Shown here one piece after another: positions 35,499-47,251 of a stretch of DNA of 64,000 bases. Position numbers and translations under genes: made by a program. The first letter of the stretch is position 1; each line of letters opens with the position of its first letter. Source of the DNA: Coniella vitis (Eukaryota > Ascomycota > Sordariomycetes > Diaporthales > Schizoparmaceae); contig WUJK01000011.1 in assembly GCA_011317545.1 (NCBI GenBank), positions 1,007,501-1,071,500 of the forward strand, read 5' to 3'. Below the pieces are notes generated by a model that saw nothing but the letters and a program-made list of their open reading frames with translations, was not told the DNA's origin and searched no databases.

Positions 35499-36856
35499 CT
35501 ACGGCACCCTTCTCCCATCCAATTCTTCTCCTTTCTGAATCCTCTCTTCCATCACGCCATGAAACCAATCCACGCGCTCAATGACAGGGACGTGACCCAT
35601 CCCCTCCACCACAATAGCCGTCAGCGCACTGTCCTCACCGCCCAGGTACTCGATCAGCTTGCGCCCATGCGGGAAACTGATCATCCTATCCTCGGTACCG
35701 TGCATGACGAGAATTCGCTCCCGACCGACATTATCGCCAATCTCACGCAGCTGCACGGGGCTCTTATGGTGCCAACCAGCAGCGATAAGCTGCAACAGGA
35801 AGCCTGTTGTCGTGAAGCGTTTACCGTCCAGACGCTTGTGCAGCTCTCCTGCGACGAATCGCTCGTAGTTGGTGTTGAAGTGTAGGTAATTTTCGAGCTC
35901 TCCGCCTCCGGGTGGAGGGAGTACCTTCGGTGTCTTTTTGGGGTCAGGCAGCTTGGCATTGTCCTCGGCGATGAACCAGGACAGAGGAAAAAGGTTCTGC
36001 GCCGCGCCGCGAACGGAAGCCTCAAGGGATTTGGGGACAAGCATTTGCGCGCGTTGCATCATGTTCTCCCAGAAGGTGGTTGTGTTTTCGATGGCGGCAG
36101 CGGTACACAGGAGGTTGAGGGTCGAAATATATTTGGGGATGAGGTAGCCGATTTCCTGGGCGATCATGCCGCCCATGGAGATGCCTATGATGTGCAAGGT
36201 GCGCTCTTTGGCTTTGTCGGCGGCGGAGGGTGTGGATGAGAGGACGTCGGAGGGCAGCCAGCCAACGTGGGCCAGCACCTCGATGGCATCGCGAGCCATC
36301 TCGGAGGTTGAGTAGCGCATCAGCGGGACGTCGCTGTCGCCCATTCCGCGATTGTCGAGACAGAGTACAGAGTACTTATCGGCGTTCTCATGACCAAAGT
36401 AGAGAGTTTGGCGCTGCCAGGCTGACTTGAGGGAGCCCAAGCCCATGACGAACTATAAGACTGTCAGTATAATGTTGTGCGCTTGGGTCTATGTGTCGCT
36501 CGAGTTTGCTCGACGAGGATCGAAGGAGACAAGACACAGAAGAGCAAAGATACGCACAACAAGCTTGACAGGTCCAGAGCCATGAATCTCCCACGAGATC
36601 TTGAGCGGTCCTCCACGGCCCTGGGCAACGGGCACCAGCCCGCTTCGTGTCGGCTCCAGACGCCATGTTGCCGTCGGAAAGGCCGGGTGTTGCTCAACTT
36701 GAGTGATGGTCGGCAATGAGTCCCTACATCACAAGGGGAAAGATATGAGCCATCTATAAGTATGATCAAGTCGCAGTGCAATGAGTGGGAATCGAAACAG
36801 AAAGGGAGAGAGAAAAGCAGGGTGGCATACCAGGTTCCTGTCTCTGGTGGCGTCAT
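35499..36856 (-). CDS. Alpha/beta hydrolase, fungal conserved subfamily
   Basis: There are three exons: 36856-36831 (26 nt), 36723-36558 and 36452-35499, giving 381 residues. The tiny first exon ends in TG, completed by G of exon 2 to make a tryptophan codon (GTWDSLP). Exon 2 gives HPAFPTATWRLEP and ISWEIHGSGPVKLV. Exon 3 continues FVMGLGSLKSAWQRQTLYFG and LDNRGMGDSDVP. The nucleophile is S156 in GISMGGM. The acid is in VMHGTEDRMI and the base in EGMGHVP. These features support an active serine hydrolase, but the substrate is unknown. The first exon is inferred from frame and splice sites and is the least certain part. Confidence 0.85.
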
Positions 36857-37552
36857 TCTGGCTTTACGCGCCTGTGACTCTGCCGTTCCCCTTGTGCGCT
36901 TTTTCTTCGTTGATAGTGGTCTTTGTCAGGCTGAAGTCAAATCCAAAGTCGATATCGATGGAGCAAAGCCACGCACACCAGCTCTCTCGCTCAACACCTC
37001 GAATGCTTTTAGTGCCGCCTCGACCGAAAAGAGCGCTCTGGGGTCGGACAAACCCCGAGTAAAAGCTAAAGAAACCAAAAAAGACAAGCCCGTCAAAGAA
37101 AAGTCACCCAAAGGAGTGTTGCTACACGGAGCGGACAAAGTGAGAATTCGCAGCTTTGGAGGATTGGGCTTGGCTGTGACTAGTACCTGATAAAAGGGAC
37201 ACAAAGTAAGAGGCGGCGACAGCGCCTTCCCTCTTCTCTCCTTAGTGTATCAGCATGACGTTCCAGCCTGGGCCAGCGAGCCTCGGCTCCGTTCCGTATG
37301 GCCCCACAAATTTATCGGCTTCCAGGCCGGAGGTTTCTCCAACTCTTTGCCAAGAGGACCCGTCCTATTGTGAAATAAACAAGAAATTCTCGCCAACCGG
37401 TTCGTGTTTGTCTATGTACTTCCGTTAAGTATATGCAAGACTGCTGATTCACTCAAGTTTACTCCTTCCAAGGCGCGGGTACATAGTACTGGTCCATACG
37501 GACCACAATACAACCAGACACCGCAGGTCATACTCAACTCACCCACTCGGTT
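36857..37552. other. Spacer between the hydrolase and GH79 genes
   Basis: It holds the promoter of the hydrolase and the 3' flank of the GH79 gene. One TACATAGTA copy lies at 37480-37488. A plus-strand open frame at 36762-37190 is lysine-rich and unrecognised. Confidence 0.5.
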
Positions 37553-39519
37553 TTACCACCCCTCATCCGTTCCATTCAGTATCGAGCTCACATTGAGCGC
37601 AAAATTCAGCACAGCAGCGCTCGAATCAGGGACACTGATCGTAACCGTCGAATCATTTTTTACGACAACATACTCGCCCAGCGTTGTATTCGCAAGCCGC
37701 ACCGGTCTACCCTCGTCCAATTCGTAGTTGAAGCTATACCCATCCCACGTGATTCCCGTGATCGCATCACTCCCATTAGCCGTCAGCCGCTGTACGCCAA
37801 TCAAGTCACCCGGCTGAATGCTGCCGCCGCCAACGTCAAACGTGTATAGGCGGACGGTGCGCGCCGTGGCGTTGGGCAAGATGCCCAGGCCAGAGCCGTT
37901 CACGGTCGTGTTGTACGTGTTCATGTTGATCACTATGGCGCGCACTAGCTCAGAGTCGGCAACAGAGTATGCAGCGTAGGCGGATTCTGTGTCATCGAGC
38001 AGAGGGATGTTGGTAATGCTGACGGGGTTCTCCAAGGTGTTGCCTAGGAAAGCGGCGACGGCAATGTTGCCGTAATACGGAGCCTTGGTACCAATTGTTG
38101 CGTTCACGGTTTGTATAGGTTGCCATGAAGCATACTACCAAGCGATGTGAGCAAGTAGGCTTCCAGCAAGAGGCGAGGTCTCTGTCTTACAGACTTACCC
38201 GGTAATTGGTGCCCATGTGCATGTGTACCCGCTTGATGCCCACGGATGCAGAATACAGGTTGAAGTCAACGCCCCAGAGGGCTGCGCCAAAGGTATTAGA
38301 CAGCCCCGGTCTGCCCTGGTTGTAGAGCGAGTTGGTCTCTCCAAAAACGAGGGGCACGCCACTGCCGTTGGGAAAGATCTGGTTGTACTCGGTAATGTGC
38401 GCATCGACCGATTTTTTTGTGCTCGTGTGATTGAGTAGTGTGCCTTGGAGCGTCACGCCCAGAACATTGGCGCCCGAGATGTAACTATTCCATTGACCCG
38501 AGATGAGCACACGGTGACTAACACGTGCAAGGACAATGCGGGACTCACTTGTGTGTAGACAGCAGCTTGACATCTCCGTCTGTGTTCAGCTGTGCCGCCC
38601 AGGTTGCAGGGAGCTTCAGGTGATTTCCCACGCCTGCAAAAGAAGGCGCCAGATACCCATAAGTCTCATTACTCACTAAATGCGGGCAGCTCTGCTGCAG
38701 CGATCGCTTGATCTGGCGCGTTCCGTTGAGCCACTGGCTCACGTACCAGCTCTCATTCCAGTTCGCCGGTCGCACTGGGCCCTGAGCAGAAGTCGAATAT
38801 AAATCAGGCTCATTTCCATACTCCCACATGTACAACTTGCCGTGACTCAATGCCTTGCACGCCAACGGAACCGTGTCAAGGAGTGTCTCCCAGCCAGCAG
38901 TTTTGTTTGCGCCTAAACCAAGATTGAAGCCGTGAGCAAATTTTACATCGGGCCATTGTGCGTATGACTCGAAATAGGATGGCCCAATGAAAATGGTGGT
39001 GGCATAGTCGCTAGACAAGTTGTAATTGAAGGTCCCATTGAGCGCGTAATCAAGCGAGGCGTTATACAATGCATAGTCCTGCGTGTTGCCGCCAACGCGG
39101 ATATCTGTCTGTATGTCAGCACTTGTAATTATCCCGGTTAGGTTTAGAAACAAATCATGTTCTCGTCAAGCTCGTTGACTGACAAACAAGTGTGAAAAAG
39201 TCGTGATGGAAGGACGGTCGTCACATACAAGGCTTGGTGCCAGTGAGGTTCCCAATGTTATTAAGCAGGTTGTTCGAAAAAGAATTGGGCGTCGAGTTGT
39301 TTCCTAGATTCAATTTTCAATCTGACTGCCGTATGAGCTGACCTAAACGACCTCAAGCATCTTACCTGCAAAATCAGGGAAAGAGGCAAATTCAATAGAG
39401 TAGCTGACAAAGGCGTCGGAAAACGGTTGGCTCGCAGTGATGAGGCTGTCATACAGGCTGTATTTGGCAGCCTGGGAGCCCGCAGCAGCGATCAGCAAAC
39501 ACGCGACTTGGGCCCTCAT
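37553..39519 (-). CDS. Secreted glycoside hydrolase family 79 (beta-glucuronidase-like)
   Basis: There are five exons: 39519-39366, 39303-39229, 39104-38549, 38484-38199 and 38134-37553, giving 550 residues. The N-terminus is a signal peptide (VACLLIAAAGSQA). The core has YIRVGGNTQDYA, the acid/base E175 in WEYGNEPDLY and the nucleophile E311 in LVFGETNSLY. Both are the glutamates expected for the retaining GH79 barrel. GVDFNLYSASVGIKRVHMH follows, then a C-terminal beta domain. Many Asn-Xaa-Ser/Thr sites suggest a glycosylated extracellular enzyme. Likely substrates are glucuronic-acid-bearing plant or animal glycans. The acceptor of exon 3 was chosen so that the conserved tyrosine-isoleucine-arginine block is kept. 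Confidence 0.9.
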
Positions 39520-41941
39520 GATGTTTGGCGTTGATTTGCCGAGAAAAGACAGACAAGAAGCAACGCAAGAAAGACCCTGCATACGTCTGAAATTATGTCC
39601 GCACACGCGTTGGGAGTCACGAGTGCCAATATTGGGCAAAGGAGAGCCCACGGTGAACTGCAAGAGATTCTACACATGGGAACGAGCTGGTAAAATAGAT
39701 TCCTGCCCGGGCTCAGATACTCCACTTCCTCCAATAACAGGTCTACTGAGTTCACCATTGCGCAATGATATTGCAGCGCGTCTCCAAATCCCAATCCTGG
39801 AGAGGGGCAGAGGGAGGAGCAGGAAATGTCCTTGGCTACCCATGACTACCCAAGGCAAATGCACGAGGGCGGTTCGTCTCCTAGGTTTCGGGTGCTCAGC
39901 GAATTGGCTCTGCTTTTCGTTGGAGATAGCGTCACGAGCCCGGGGGGTGGGAGCGAAACAAATGCTGGGCTCGACAGGGAAGAGAAACTTCCCCGCAGAG
40001 GAATATACCACCCACATGTGTGGCGAGCTCGAGGGTCTTTGTCTGCCCGTAGTGTAACTTCCTGCCATTTGTGCTAAAACCACTCCGGCAGGTGGCTCCA
40101 TGCTGAATTACCTCGTCTCGGAAAGATGAGAAACAGAGGCTTGCTGCAGGCAAACATGTGCAGAGGTGAACCAAATTAGCCATGCAGAAGCGCTTGTCTT
40201 GAGTAGCAGCTGCGATACATATCATTTTCTTGAAGGTTAAGCCAAGATTGATATGTCGATCCTGCGATTTCGTGTTTCTTGTCGCGTCCAGCCAGCACAA
40301 AAAACCACAAGTACTGTCCTGCGGGCCTTCTCACGAGTATCATGAACCCTAGATCCTCAGACAATGGTCGCCAATAAGCAAGAGCAAAACACGCAGAATC
40401 GAGAGCAAGCATCGGACCGCTGGTTCAAATAGAGTAGCGCCGAGCGGGATTGCTTATTGCTTTTCAGACTGCACGCACCAAGCCACCTGACCTTATGCTG
40501 CCCGTATTATATAGTATGCCATATAAAGCGGCATGAATACAGACACGAAATGGCAAACATGCGAGGCGAGCTGCGCGTGGAAAAGTAAGTAGAGGTTCTT
40601 GGTTCTGGTTACAAGCAGCATTTGCCCCCCAACAACATTTGATGTGGCTCGGCAGCAAAATTTCGAGCCTGGGCGTACGATGAGGTGTCATTTCTTCTAA
40701 CCCATCTGACTGTGAGGGTTTCTGGACACGGTTCCAGTTGCTCAAACGGTCGAAAACAAAGCAGCCGCTCTGTGCTGTCAGAGTCCGTCGGGAGCACGAG
40801 GTTGTCACTTGCGTGACGTGCGTTCGACTAGCTGTACCTTTGAACGTTCGTCTAGATGTCAATACATAGCATCAACATTGCCCTGCAATTTGAGTCGGCA
40901 CAAACAAGACGTCCGTAGCCCGTTATTGATGGCTCACTGTCGATTACTGAACGATCAATTGTGTCGTCGGGTTGCTGACATCGGCCGCAAAGCACATGCA
41001 TTCTTCAGCGGGTTGCAAGACAGCACATGGCGAGACGAAACGTTCCAGACACGAGGGAATGCGGGTGCCAGATCAGGAGCGGAGAGGACTGAGATATGAT
41101 CCAGATGGCCGGCCACGACGGTCGTTTTCGAGCTGTCGTGCCACTTGCTTGCAAGTTGTCTTGGTGCACCCTCGTCAGCACCACGTGCTTTGCGCAACAG
41201 ACGAGCGAAAGAGGTCGGGTGCGCCAATCTTCAAGTAATCCATCGTAATTGCAAATGGTCAGAAAGTGGACTGCTAGCAATCTTTGAAACAATCAAGACG
41301 AGTAATTAGAAAAGAGCTGGTTTGTCAAGAGACGGGCTCACCAGGTCGAATTAGGCAGGTAGATGCGACCTTCGCAGTGGCGCCGTTTGGGGTGGGCGTA
41401 CCCCGCACGGCCCGCGCTGTCCGCGCCAAGGGGATCATAGTACCGACACAAGTACCTCTGCACATGCGCTGTTGTTGCCACGGCCAGTGAACAAGCAGAA
41501 ACAAAGCTACTCCAAGCATTTTTACCACTGCAGCAAGCAGACGTCATTCTTTTCTTCACCCGCTCAAAGCAACAGCCATTACTTTTGGCTTCCTCTTCCA
41601 AATACTTGGGTGTCTTTTGTAGACACACAATTGCATACTCAACAAGTCTCATTACAGGCATCGCCAGAGTACTTTACATAGTACTCAATCCCCGGGTGTC
41701 GGACGGATCGTGTAGCCTGGGAGTTTCCGGATCAGGAACCGGCCAGAGCACTCATTAAGTAATTGATTCATGATACCAACCGGCCCGGTAGCGCATCGAC
41801 CTCTTGCAGCCTATCACGCCTTCGAAAACTCTCGTCTGGCCGAGCTCAGCCCGTTGCGCTGCCTCGACTGCAAATAAATACCTACAAGACGCTGCTAGCT
41901 CCCGCCGTCTGCTGGCTGCTGGCGAAGCTTTTCCCTCCACC
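39520..41941. other. Long gene-free spacer between GH79 and the dehydrogenase
   Basis: These 2.4 kb separate divergent genes and hold both promoters. One TACATAGTA copy lies at 41675-41683. I see no frame with family features and no long repeat. Confidence 0.5.
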
Positions 41942-43766
41942 ATGTCCATGTCCCTGCTGTCTGCTTCGTCCCGGCTCGCGCCCCGTCTTGCCCGTTTCCA
42001 GCGCAGCACTTTCCCGACTATCTGCCTCTCTTCGCGCCGTCTGGCATCCAGCATGGCTCCCAAGGTACGTTGAGGTCGTGCTCGCGGTCGTGCTGGTCTT
42101 GTGCCGCAGCCACGGCGCGGGGCTGTTGCATCATTGCTCCCTTCCGCTCACATTGCCCTCGTCACAGCTCAACGACCCATCCCTCCTCAAGATTGACGTG
42201 TGCTACGTCAATGGCGAGTGGGTCAAGGCCGCCTCGGGCAAGACCTTCGAGGTCCACGACCCTGCGACGGGCGAATTGGTAGGAACCTGCCCAGAGTTCG
42301 ACGCCAAGGACACCGCCAAGGCCATTGATGCCGCCCACGTGGCTCTGGCCTCTTTCCGCACACAGACCGGCCGCGCGCGCTCCAAGCTGCTGCGTAGATG
42401 GTACGAGCTTATGCAAGAGAACGCTGAGGATCTGGCTAAGCTCATTACCTGGGAGAACGGCAAGCCAATTGCCGATGCAAAGGGCGAGGTCGCCTACGCC
42501 GCCAACTTTTTCGAGTGGTTCAGCGAAGAGGCTCCGCGGATATATGGCGAAACCATCCCCGCAACGGTCCCTGGAAACCGCGTCATGACTATCAAGGAAC
42601 CTGTGGGTGTCTGCGGCCTTATCACGCCCTGGAACTTCCCTGCTGCCATGATCACCCGCAAGGCAGGCCCTGCGCTGGCAGTTGGCTGCACCACTGTAAC
42701 CAAGGCTCCTGGCGAGACGCCATTCACCTCTTTGGCGCTGGCAGAGCTGGCTCACCGTGCTGGCATCCCCAAGGGTGTTGTTAATGTCATTACTACGCTT
42801 AAGAACACGCCCGAGGTTGGCGAGGAGCTCACAAGCAACCCTATTGTTCGCAAGGTCTCTTTCACCGGCTCCACTCCTGTCGGCAAGCTTCTGATGAAGC
42901 AGTCGTCGAGCACCCTGAAGAAGCTTTCTTTCGAGCTGGGCGGAAACGCTCCTTTTATTGTCTTTGACGACGCCGACCTAGACACTGCCGGTAAGTCGCA
43001 TCATTTTGTAGCTGTCGTTCAAAAGACAACTGTTTTTAACGGACCTTATCTTAGTTGCTGGTGCCATTGCGTCCAAGTTCCGCTCCTCTGGTCAGACCTG
43101 TGTCTGCGCAAACCGTATCTTTGTACAAAAGGGCATTTACGATGCATTTGCGCAGGCCTTCGCTGCGAAGGTCAAGGAGTTCAAGGTTGGCAACGGCTTT
43201 GCTGAGGGTATCACACATGGCCCGCTCATCCACGACCGCGCTGTCGACAAGGTTGATTCGCATGTTCGTGATGCCGAGAAGAAGGGTGGTAAGGTGCTCA
43301 TCGGAGGCCAGAAACTCCCTGAAATCGGCGACAACTTTTACCAGCCCACTGTTATCACGGGCCTGACTTCTGAGATGGCTATTGCATCCGAGGAAACGTT
43401 TGGCCCAGTCGCCGGTCTCTTCGAGTTCGAGACCGAGGCGGATGTTATTAAGATTGCCAACTCGACGCCAGTCGGCCTGGCAGGCTACTTCTTTTCTCGT
43501 GACCTGCAGAGAGTGTTCCGCGTTGCCGAGGCACTCGACGTTGGTATGGTTGGTGTGAACACCGGTATCATCTCGGACCCTGCAGCACCATTCGGCGGTG
43601 TCAAGGAGTCTGGTTTCGGTCGCGAGGGATCCAAGTATGGATGCGAGGAGTACATGGTAAGCAGACCGATATCGTGCTTCCACTCGGAACCCAGATACTG
43701 ACTTGTTCGACGCAGGTGACGAAGATGGTGACTTTGGGCGGCATGAGCCAGCCTTTGCAGAGCTAA
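41942..43766 (+). CDS. UGA2: Succinate-semialdehyde dehydrogenase
   Basis: There are four exons: 41942-42064, 42168-42990, 43055-43656 and 43716-43766, giving 532 residues. The first 38 residues are Arg/Ser/Leu-rich without acids, like a mitochondrial presequence. The aldehyde dehydrogenase fold shows TPWNFPAAMITRK, FTGSTPVGK, the general base E297 in SFELGGNAPF and the nucleophile C331 in SSGQTCVCANR. A second cysteine two residues later (C333) matches the redox-switch pair known in animal SSADH. It oxidises succinate semialdehyde to succinate in the GABA shunt. The last exon is only 51 nt. The ATG at 41942 is the first in frame. Confidence 0.95.
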
Positions 43767-44680
43767 TGTGATGATGATGATTGATTTGAAGCGAAAAAGA
43801 ATTTGGAAATTGAATTGTTTACACCACACCATCCCCGGTTCCAGATCTAGACCGTGACGATGAACCGAACCTTTATACCACCACTTGTGCCAGCATATTG
43901 CATGACAGGCCGAGCAATGCTTTTAGACGAGGACTAGAGGTCACCTTCGCCCCGAGATCTCGACAGAAACACATACATAGCAATCAGATTATACGATAAC
44001 TGTTTCGCTAAGAGATTTCAATACCACAACTGCTCATCAGCTTGGAATATAGAGGCCATAGTCAACCGCAGATGAATAACGACAAACTTGTTACTGCAAC
44101 AGAGTAAGCAATCGTTCAGGCTTTGCGAGCGGACTCGGACTGCGCGGACCTTTGATGGCTGCAGCACTTATACGGCGTACTCGTATAGAGTACTATCTAG
44201 TATGGCACCTGCCCGACTGCCCGTACTAGGTACTATCTTTGAATGTACCTAGTCAGCTAGTTACCAGTAGCCTATCAACTGCCTAGGCATCTAGGCATGC
44301 GCAAAGACTCATTGACCGGGATACCACATCCAGACAGACAGAGTAGTACCTACCTAGGTACCGAGTACAGCATATTGCTTATTCAGCTTACTTTCCGGGT
44401 TGCTCTCTTACCGCGCGGATGCGCATTGGCGATGCTTTGTGATTTGCCCTGTCTTCACATGAGTATTCCTTCACTTCTTCCACACCATGCCCTCGGCTCG
44501 GACAGCTGATCTCACCAACTGCTACCTCTTCAACCTCACTGCGCGTGAAGTAGCACAGTTGACTAGAGTTCTCCCGATAAGTCGCTGTCCTTAGTCATCT
44601 AGCCACCCCCTTGTACCGCCCCATCAAAAACGGCGGACGATCCCACAGCCATAAACATTCGGACATCACATACACACAAC
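43767..44680. promoter_or_regulatory. Upstream region of the GFA gene, dense in CTAG and GTAC motifs
   Basis: Between about 44165 and 44365 the sequence is packed with overlapping CTAG/GTAC/TAGGTA words, including one full TACCTAGGTA palindrome (44351-44360) and two CTAGGCAT copies (44282-44297). No coding sequence is recognised. Confidence 0.55.
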
Positions 44681-45868
44681 ATGGACGCGGCCTGCCAATG
44701 TGGAGCGGTCTCCTTCAAGACGCCCACGGAAAAGCCGTTGGCCGTCTACATATGCCACTGTGCAGATTGCAGGAGGCAGACGTCGTCGGCATTTGGCACA
44801 TCTGCCATTTTCCCACGCTTCAAACTCCCAGATGCTGATCTGTTGAGCGTGTATACGTGAGTCACTGCCCAGCCTCACCCCCCTTGTCTTATCCCGTTGT
44901 CCAGCACATTTGAAAATCGGTGGTTTGGCGGCGCGTAATCCAGCAAAGAGGAAGAAATGAGCAGACGATGATCACATTTGAATCTGTTTTGGGAAGAAGA
45001 AGAAGAAGAAGAAGAAAAAGAAAAAGGCAAAAGGGGTAATTTTTTAGCAGTCCAGTTTATGTTGCAACAAGGTTGAGATGAGGCGTACGATGCTTATATG
45101 CAAGGCGGAGCCCACATGGAGCGCCAGGCAAGAGCATAGAAGGAAGGCCCCAGAACAGATACTAGACATTTATACCGCTGACTTGGTTGACTGACATATC
45201 GGGCTTTTTTCTTATACGCATCTCACAGACGACCGACTGTTTCGGGCCAGACTATGTACTGGTAAGTACGCTGTTCCCCGCCCTGACTGCGAACCTTGAT
45301 GGGGGTGGTATGCTCCGTACCCATATATCGAAGGACGGATAGAGAAGCTCGCCACTTACATGAACACCCAAATGCAGCTATTTCTGCAAGCAATGTGGAA
45401 CAAGACTAATTCATACCACGCCTGTGAGCCTTCTGTTGTTGCTTTTATCTTTCTCTTTGTTGCATCATGTCATTTCCTGCCTACTTCTGTCCGGGAACCC
45501 GTCGCCGGGCCCGAACATCGATCTTGACCGCTTTCACATCCCCCACACGCCCTTCTAACACCATCCATCCATAGAACAAAAACGTCGTCTCCGTAAAGGG
45601 CGGCTGCCTCGAGGGCCTTGACTGGTCGAGAGCCGTCCACATCTGGACCAAGTCAGCCATGATCCCCATCCCCGAAGACGCTGAGAGCTACTCCGAAGAA
45701 TCCTCAGCAACAAGCTACGGCGATGTTCAGGAAGCGCTCGATCAGCCAGGTCCGCTAACGGGCGCCGGAGGGATTTCTGGAAATCGACATGATGTAAAGA
45801 CGAAGGGGTTATGTGAACTGGGGGGAACCGATTTCAAGCTTGAAGGCAGATTGCACGACAACTTGTGA
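44681..45868 (+). CDS. GFA/DUF636-family zinc protein
   Basis: There are four exons: 44681-44856, 45229-45261 (33 nt), 45378-45423 (46 nt) and 45575-45868, giving 182 residues. The zinc ligands of the Gfa fold are visible: C5 and C7 (ACQCGAV), C25, C27 and C30 (YICHCADCRRQ), and C73 and C76 (YFCKQCGT), built across three splices. The family includes bacterial glutathione-dependent formaldehyde-activating enzyme. Most fungal members have no proven reaction, so function is not assigned. The first intron is unusually long (372 nt) and contains a GAA microsatellite (about 44993-45014). The two internal exons are very short but keep the cysteine pattern, which supports them. Confidence 0.85.
44993..45014 (+). 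repeat. (GAA)n microsatellite in an intron
   Basis: About seven GAA units inside the long first intron of the GFA-family gene. Confidence 0.85.
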
Positions 45869-46067
45869 GAGGCGTGTTGAACGTGGCTGGTTTGAGAGAA
45901 CAAGAGAGGACCTTGCATATTGGGATACAGGTTGAGAGTGTTTGAAGATTATATATTATCAATGGCATCCCAAATTCCGGACAGTGGTATCCAGCAATTG
46001 GGATCTTTCCCTGCTCGTCGAGACTTATCATCACAGAATCTCACATCATGCAGTCGATCTAGTCCCA

Positions 46068-47251
46068 TTACCGTGGGCCATCACTACTGCCAGTCTTGCT
46101 CACATGTCCCTCTTCAGCTGTACGCTGCTGTTCGTCAACACCCACGTCCCGCGGCGAGTCTGCATGCTTGACCGGATCGAAGACATACATGGGAAACTCC
46201 AAAAACACAGTCCTCTTCACCAACACAGGCATTTTTTCATAAAGTGCAGGCGGGAACGGAATGAGGATACTCGTGCGGTTCAGATACCGCCTATACGCTT
46301 CCCAGCTCTCTCCGCCCTTTTCGTAGCGCTTCTTGGCACCGGGTCGCTCGGACAGCGGAAGACCCGAGACGAACATGAGAAGCAGGGTGAGGAAAAAAGG
46401 ACCCAAGATGGTGGCGTAGAGGGCCTTGTAGGGCTGGCCTTGTACGTAGCCGTCTGCTGCTGAGGAGACCGCGATCATGTAGATGGCTGGAGAAACGTCA
46501 AATGTCAGCAGCAGTTCCTCTTTGTTGAAGCCAGCCAATCAATTAAAAGACATGAGAATACAGTAAACAGATGAGAACAGGCCGTGTGAGCTGGTGAGAG
46601 GAGGAGGTACTTACAGAACTGAATGATGATTTCGCCAAAGTAATTCGGATGCCGCGACCAGGCCCAAAACCCACGATCGCACACAGCAGCGCCGCCTTGC
46701 TGCTGCTGCTGCTGCTGCTGTTTACCGCTATTCTGCCGAAAGCGAAACTTGTCGGCATCGCTTACCGTCTCCATGATGAAGCCCACTGCAAACAGCACGA
46801 TGCCGGCAATATCCCTGCCTGTCCCAAAGGGCACAAACGGATACGCCGTCACGTTGGGCGAGTTGAGGACCGTCACAGGCAGCGAGACAATCCACACCCA
46901 GAGCATCTGGAAGACCCAGAACCCGAGAAAGGGGAAGAACTTGTCGCGCTTGTCATCGAAGCGGTCGTCTTTGCCCGTTTTGAGGATGCGGAAAAGGAGG
47001 AAACCCGAGAGGCGGGCGCCCCAGAGAATGAGGAAGAGTGAGGCGATGATTTGGCGGGCGTGCGGGTGCGTGCCGGACAAGCAGAGGGTGATGATGGCGA
47101 GGACGACAAAGTTTGTGCCGCCTGCGAAATCGGTGAGTTTGTCGAATTTAAAGGTGAAGGCGATGGAGAAGAAGAAGAGCTGGTAGGCGATGGTGACGAG
47201 GAGCGTGATGGCGAGGTAGTAGTTGTCCAGGACGTGGACGGTGCCCTCCAT
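46068..47251 (-). CDS. DUF1295 membrane protein (steroid 5-alpha-reductase-like fold)
   Basis: There are two exons, 47251-46615 and 46486-46068, giving 351 residues. Several hydrophobic spans are clear (ITLLVTIAYQLFFFSIAF, FVVLAIITLCLSG, FWVFQMLWVWIVSLPV, IAGIVLFAVGFIMETV). The signature WAWSRHPNYFGEIIIQF near the end of exon 1 is the cofactor-region motif shared by DUF1295, steroid reductases and isoprenylcysteine methyltransferases. A run of eight glutamines, encoded by a CAG tract (46698-46722), sits just before the signature. Exon 2 ends in a soluble tail. The substrate is unknown. The ATG at 47251 is the first in frame. Confidence 0.88.

Noticed and set aside
35499..43766. Possible metabolic cluster of hydrolase, GH79 and dehydrogenase
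   Set aside because: The enzymes belong to unrelated pathways, spacers are long, and no regulator or backbone synthase is present. Chance neighbourhood is the simpler view.
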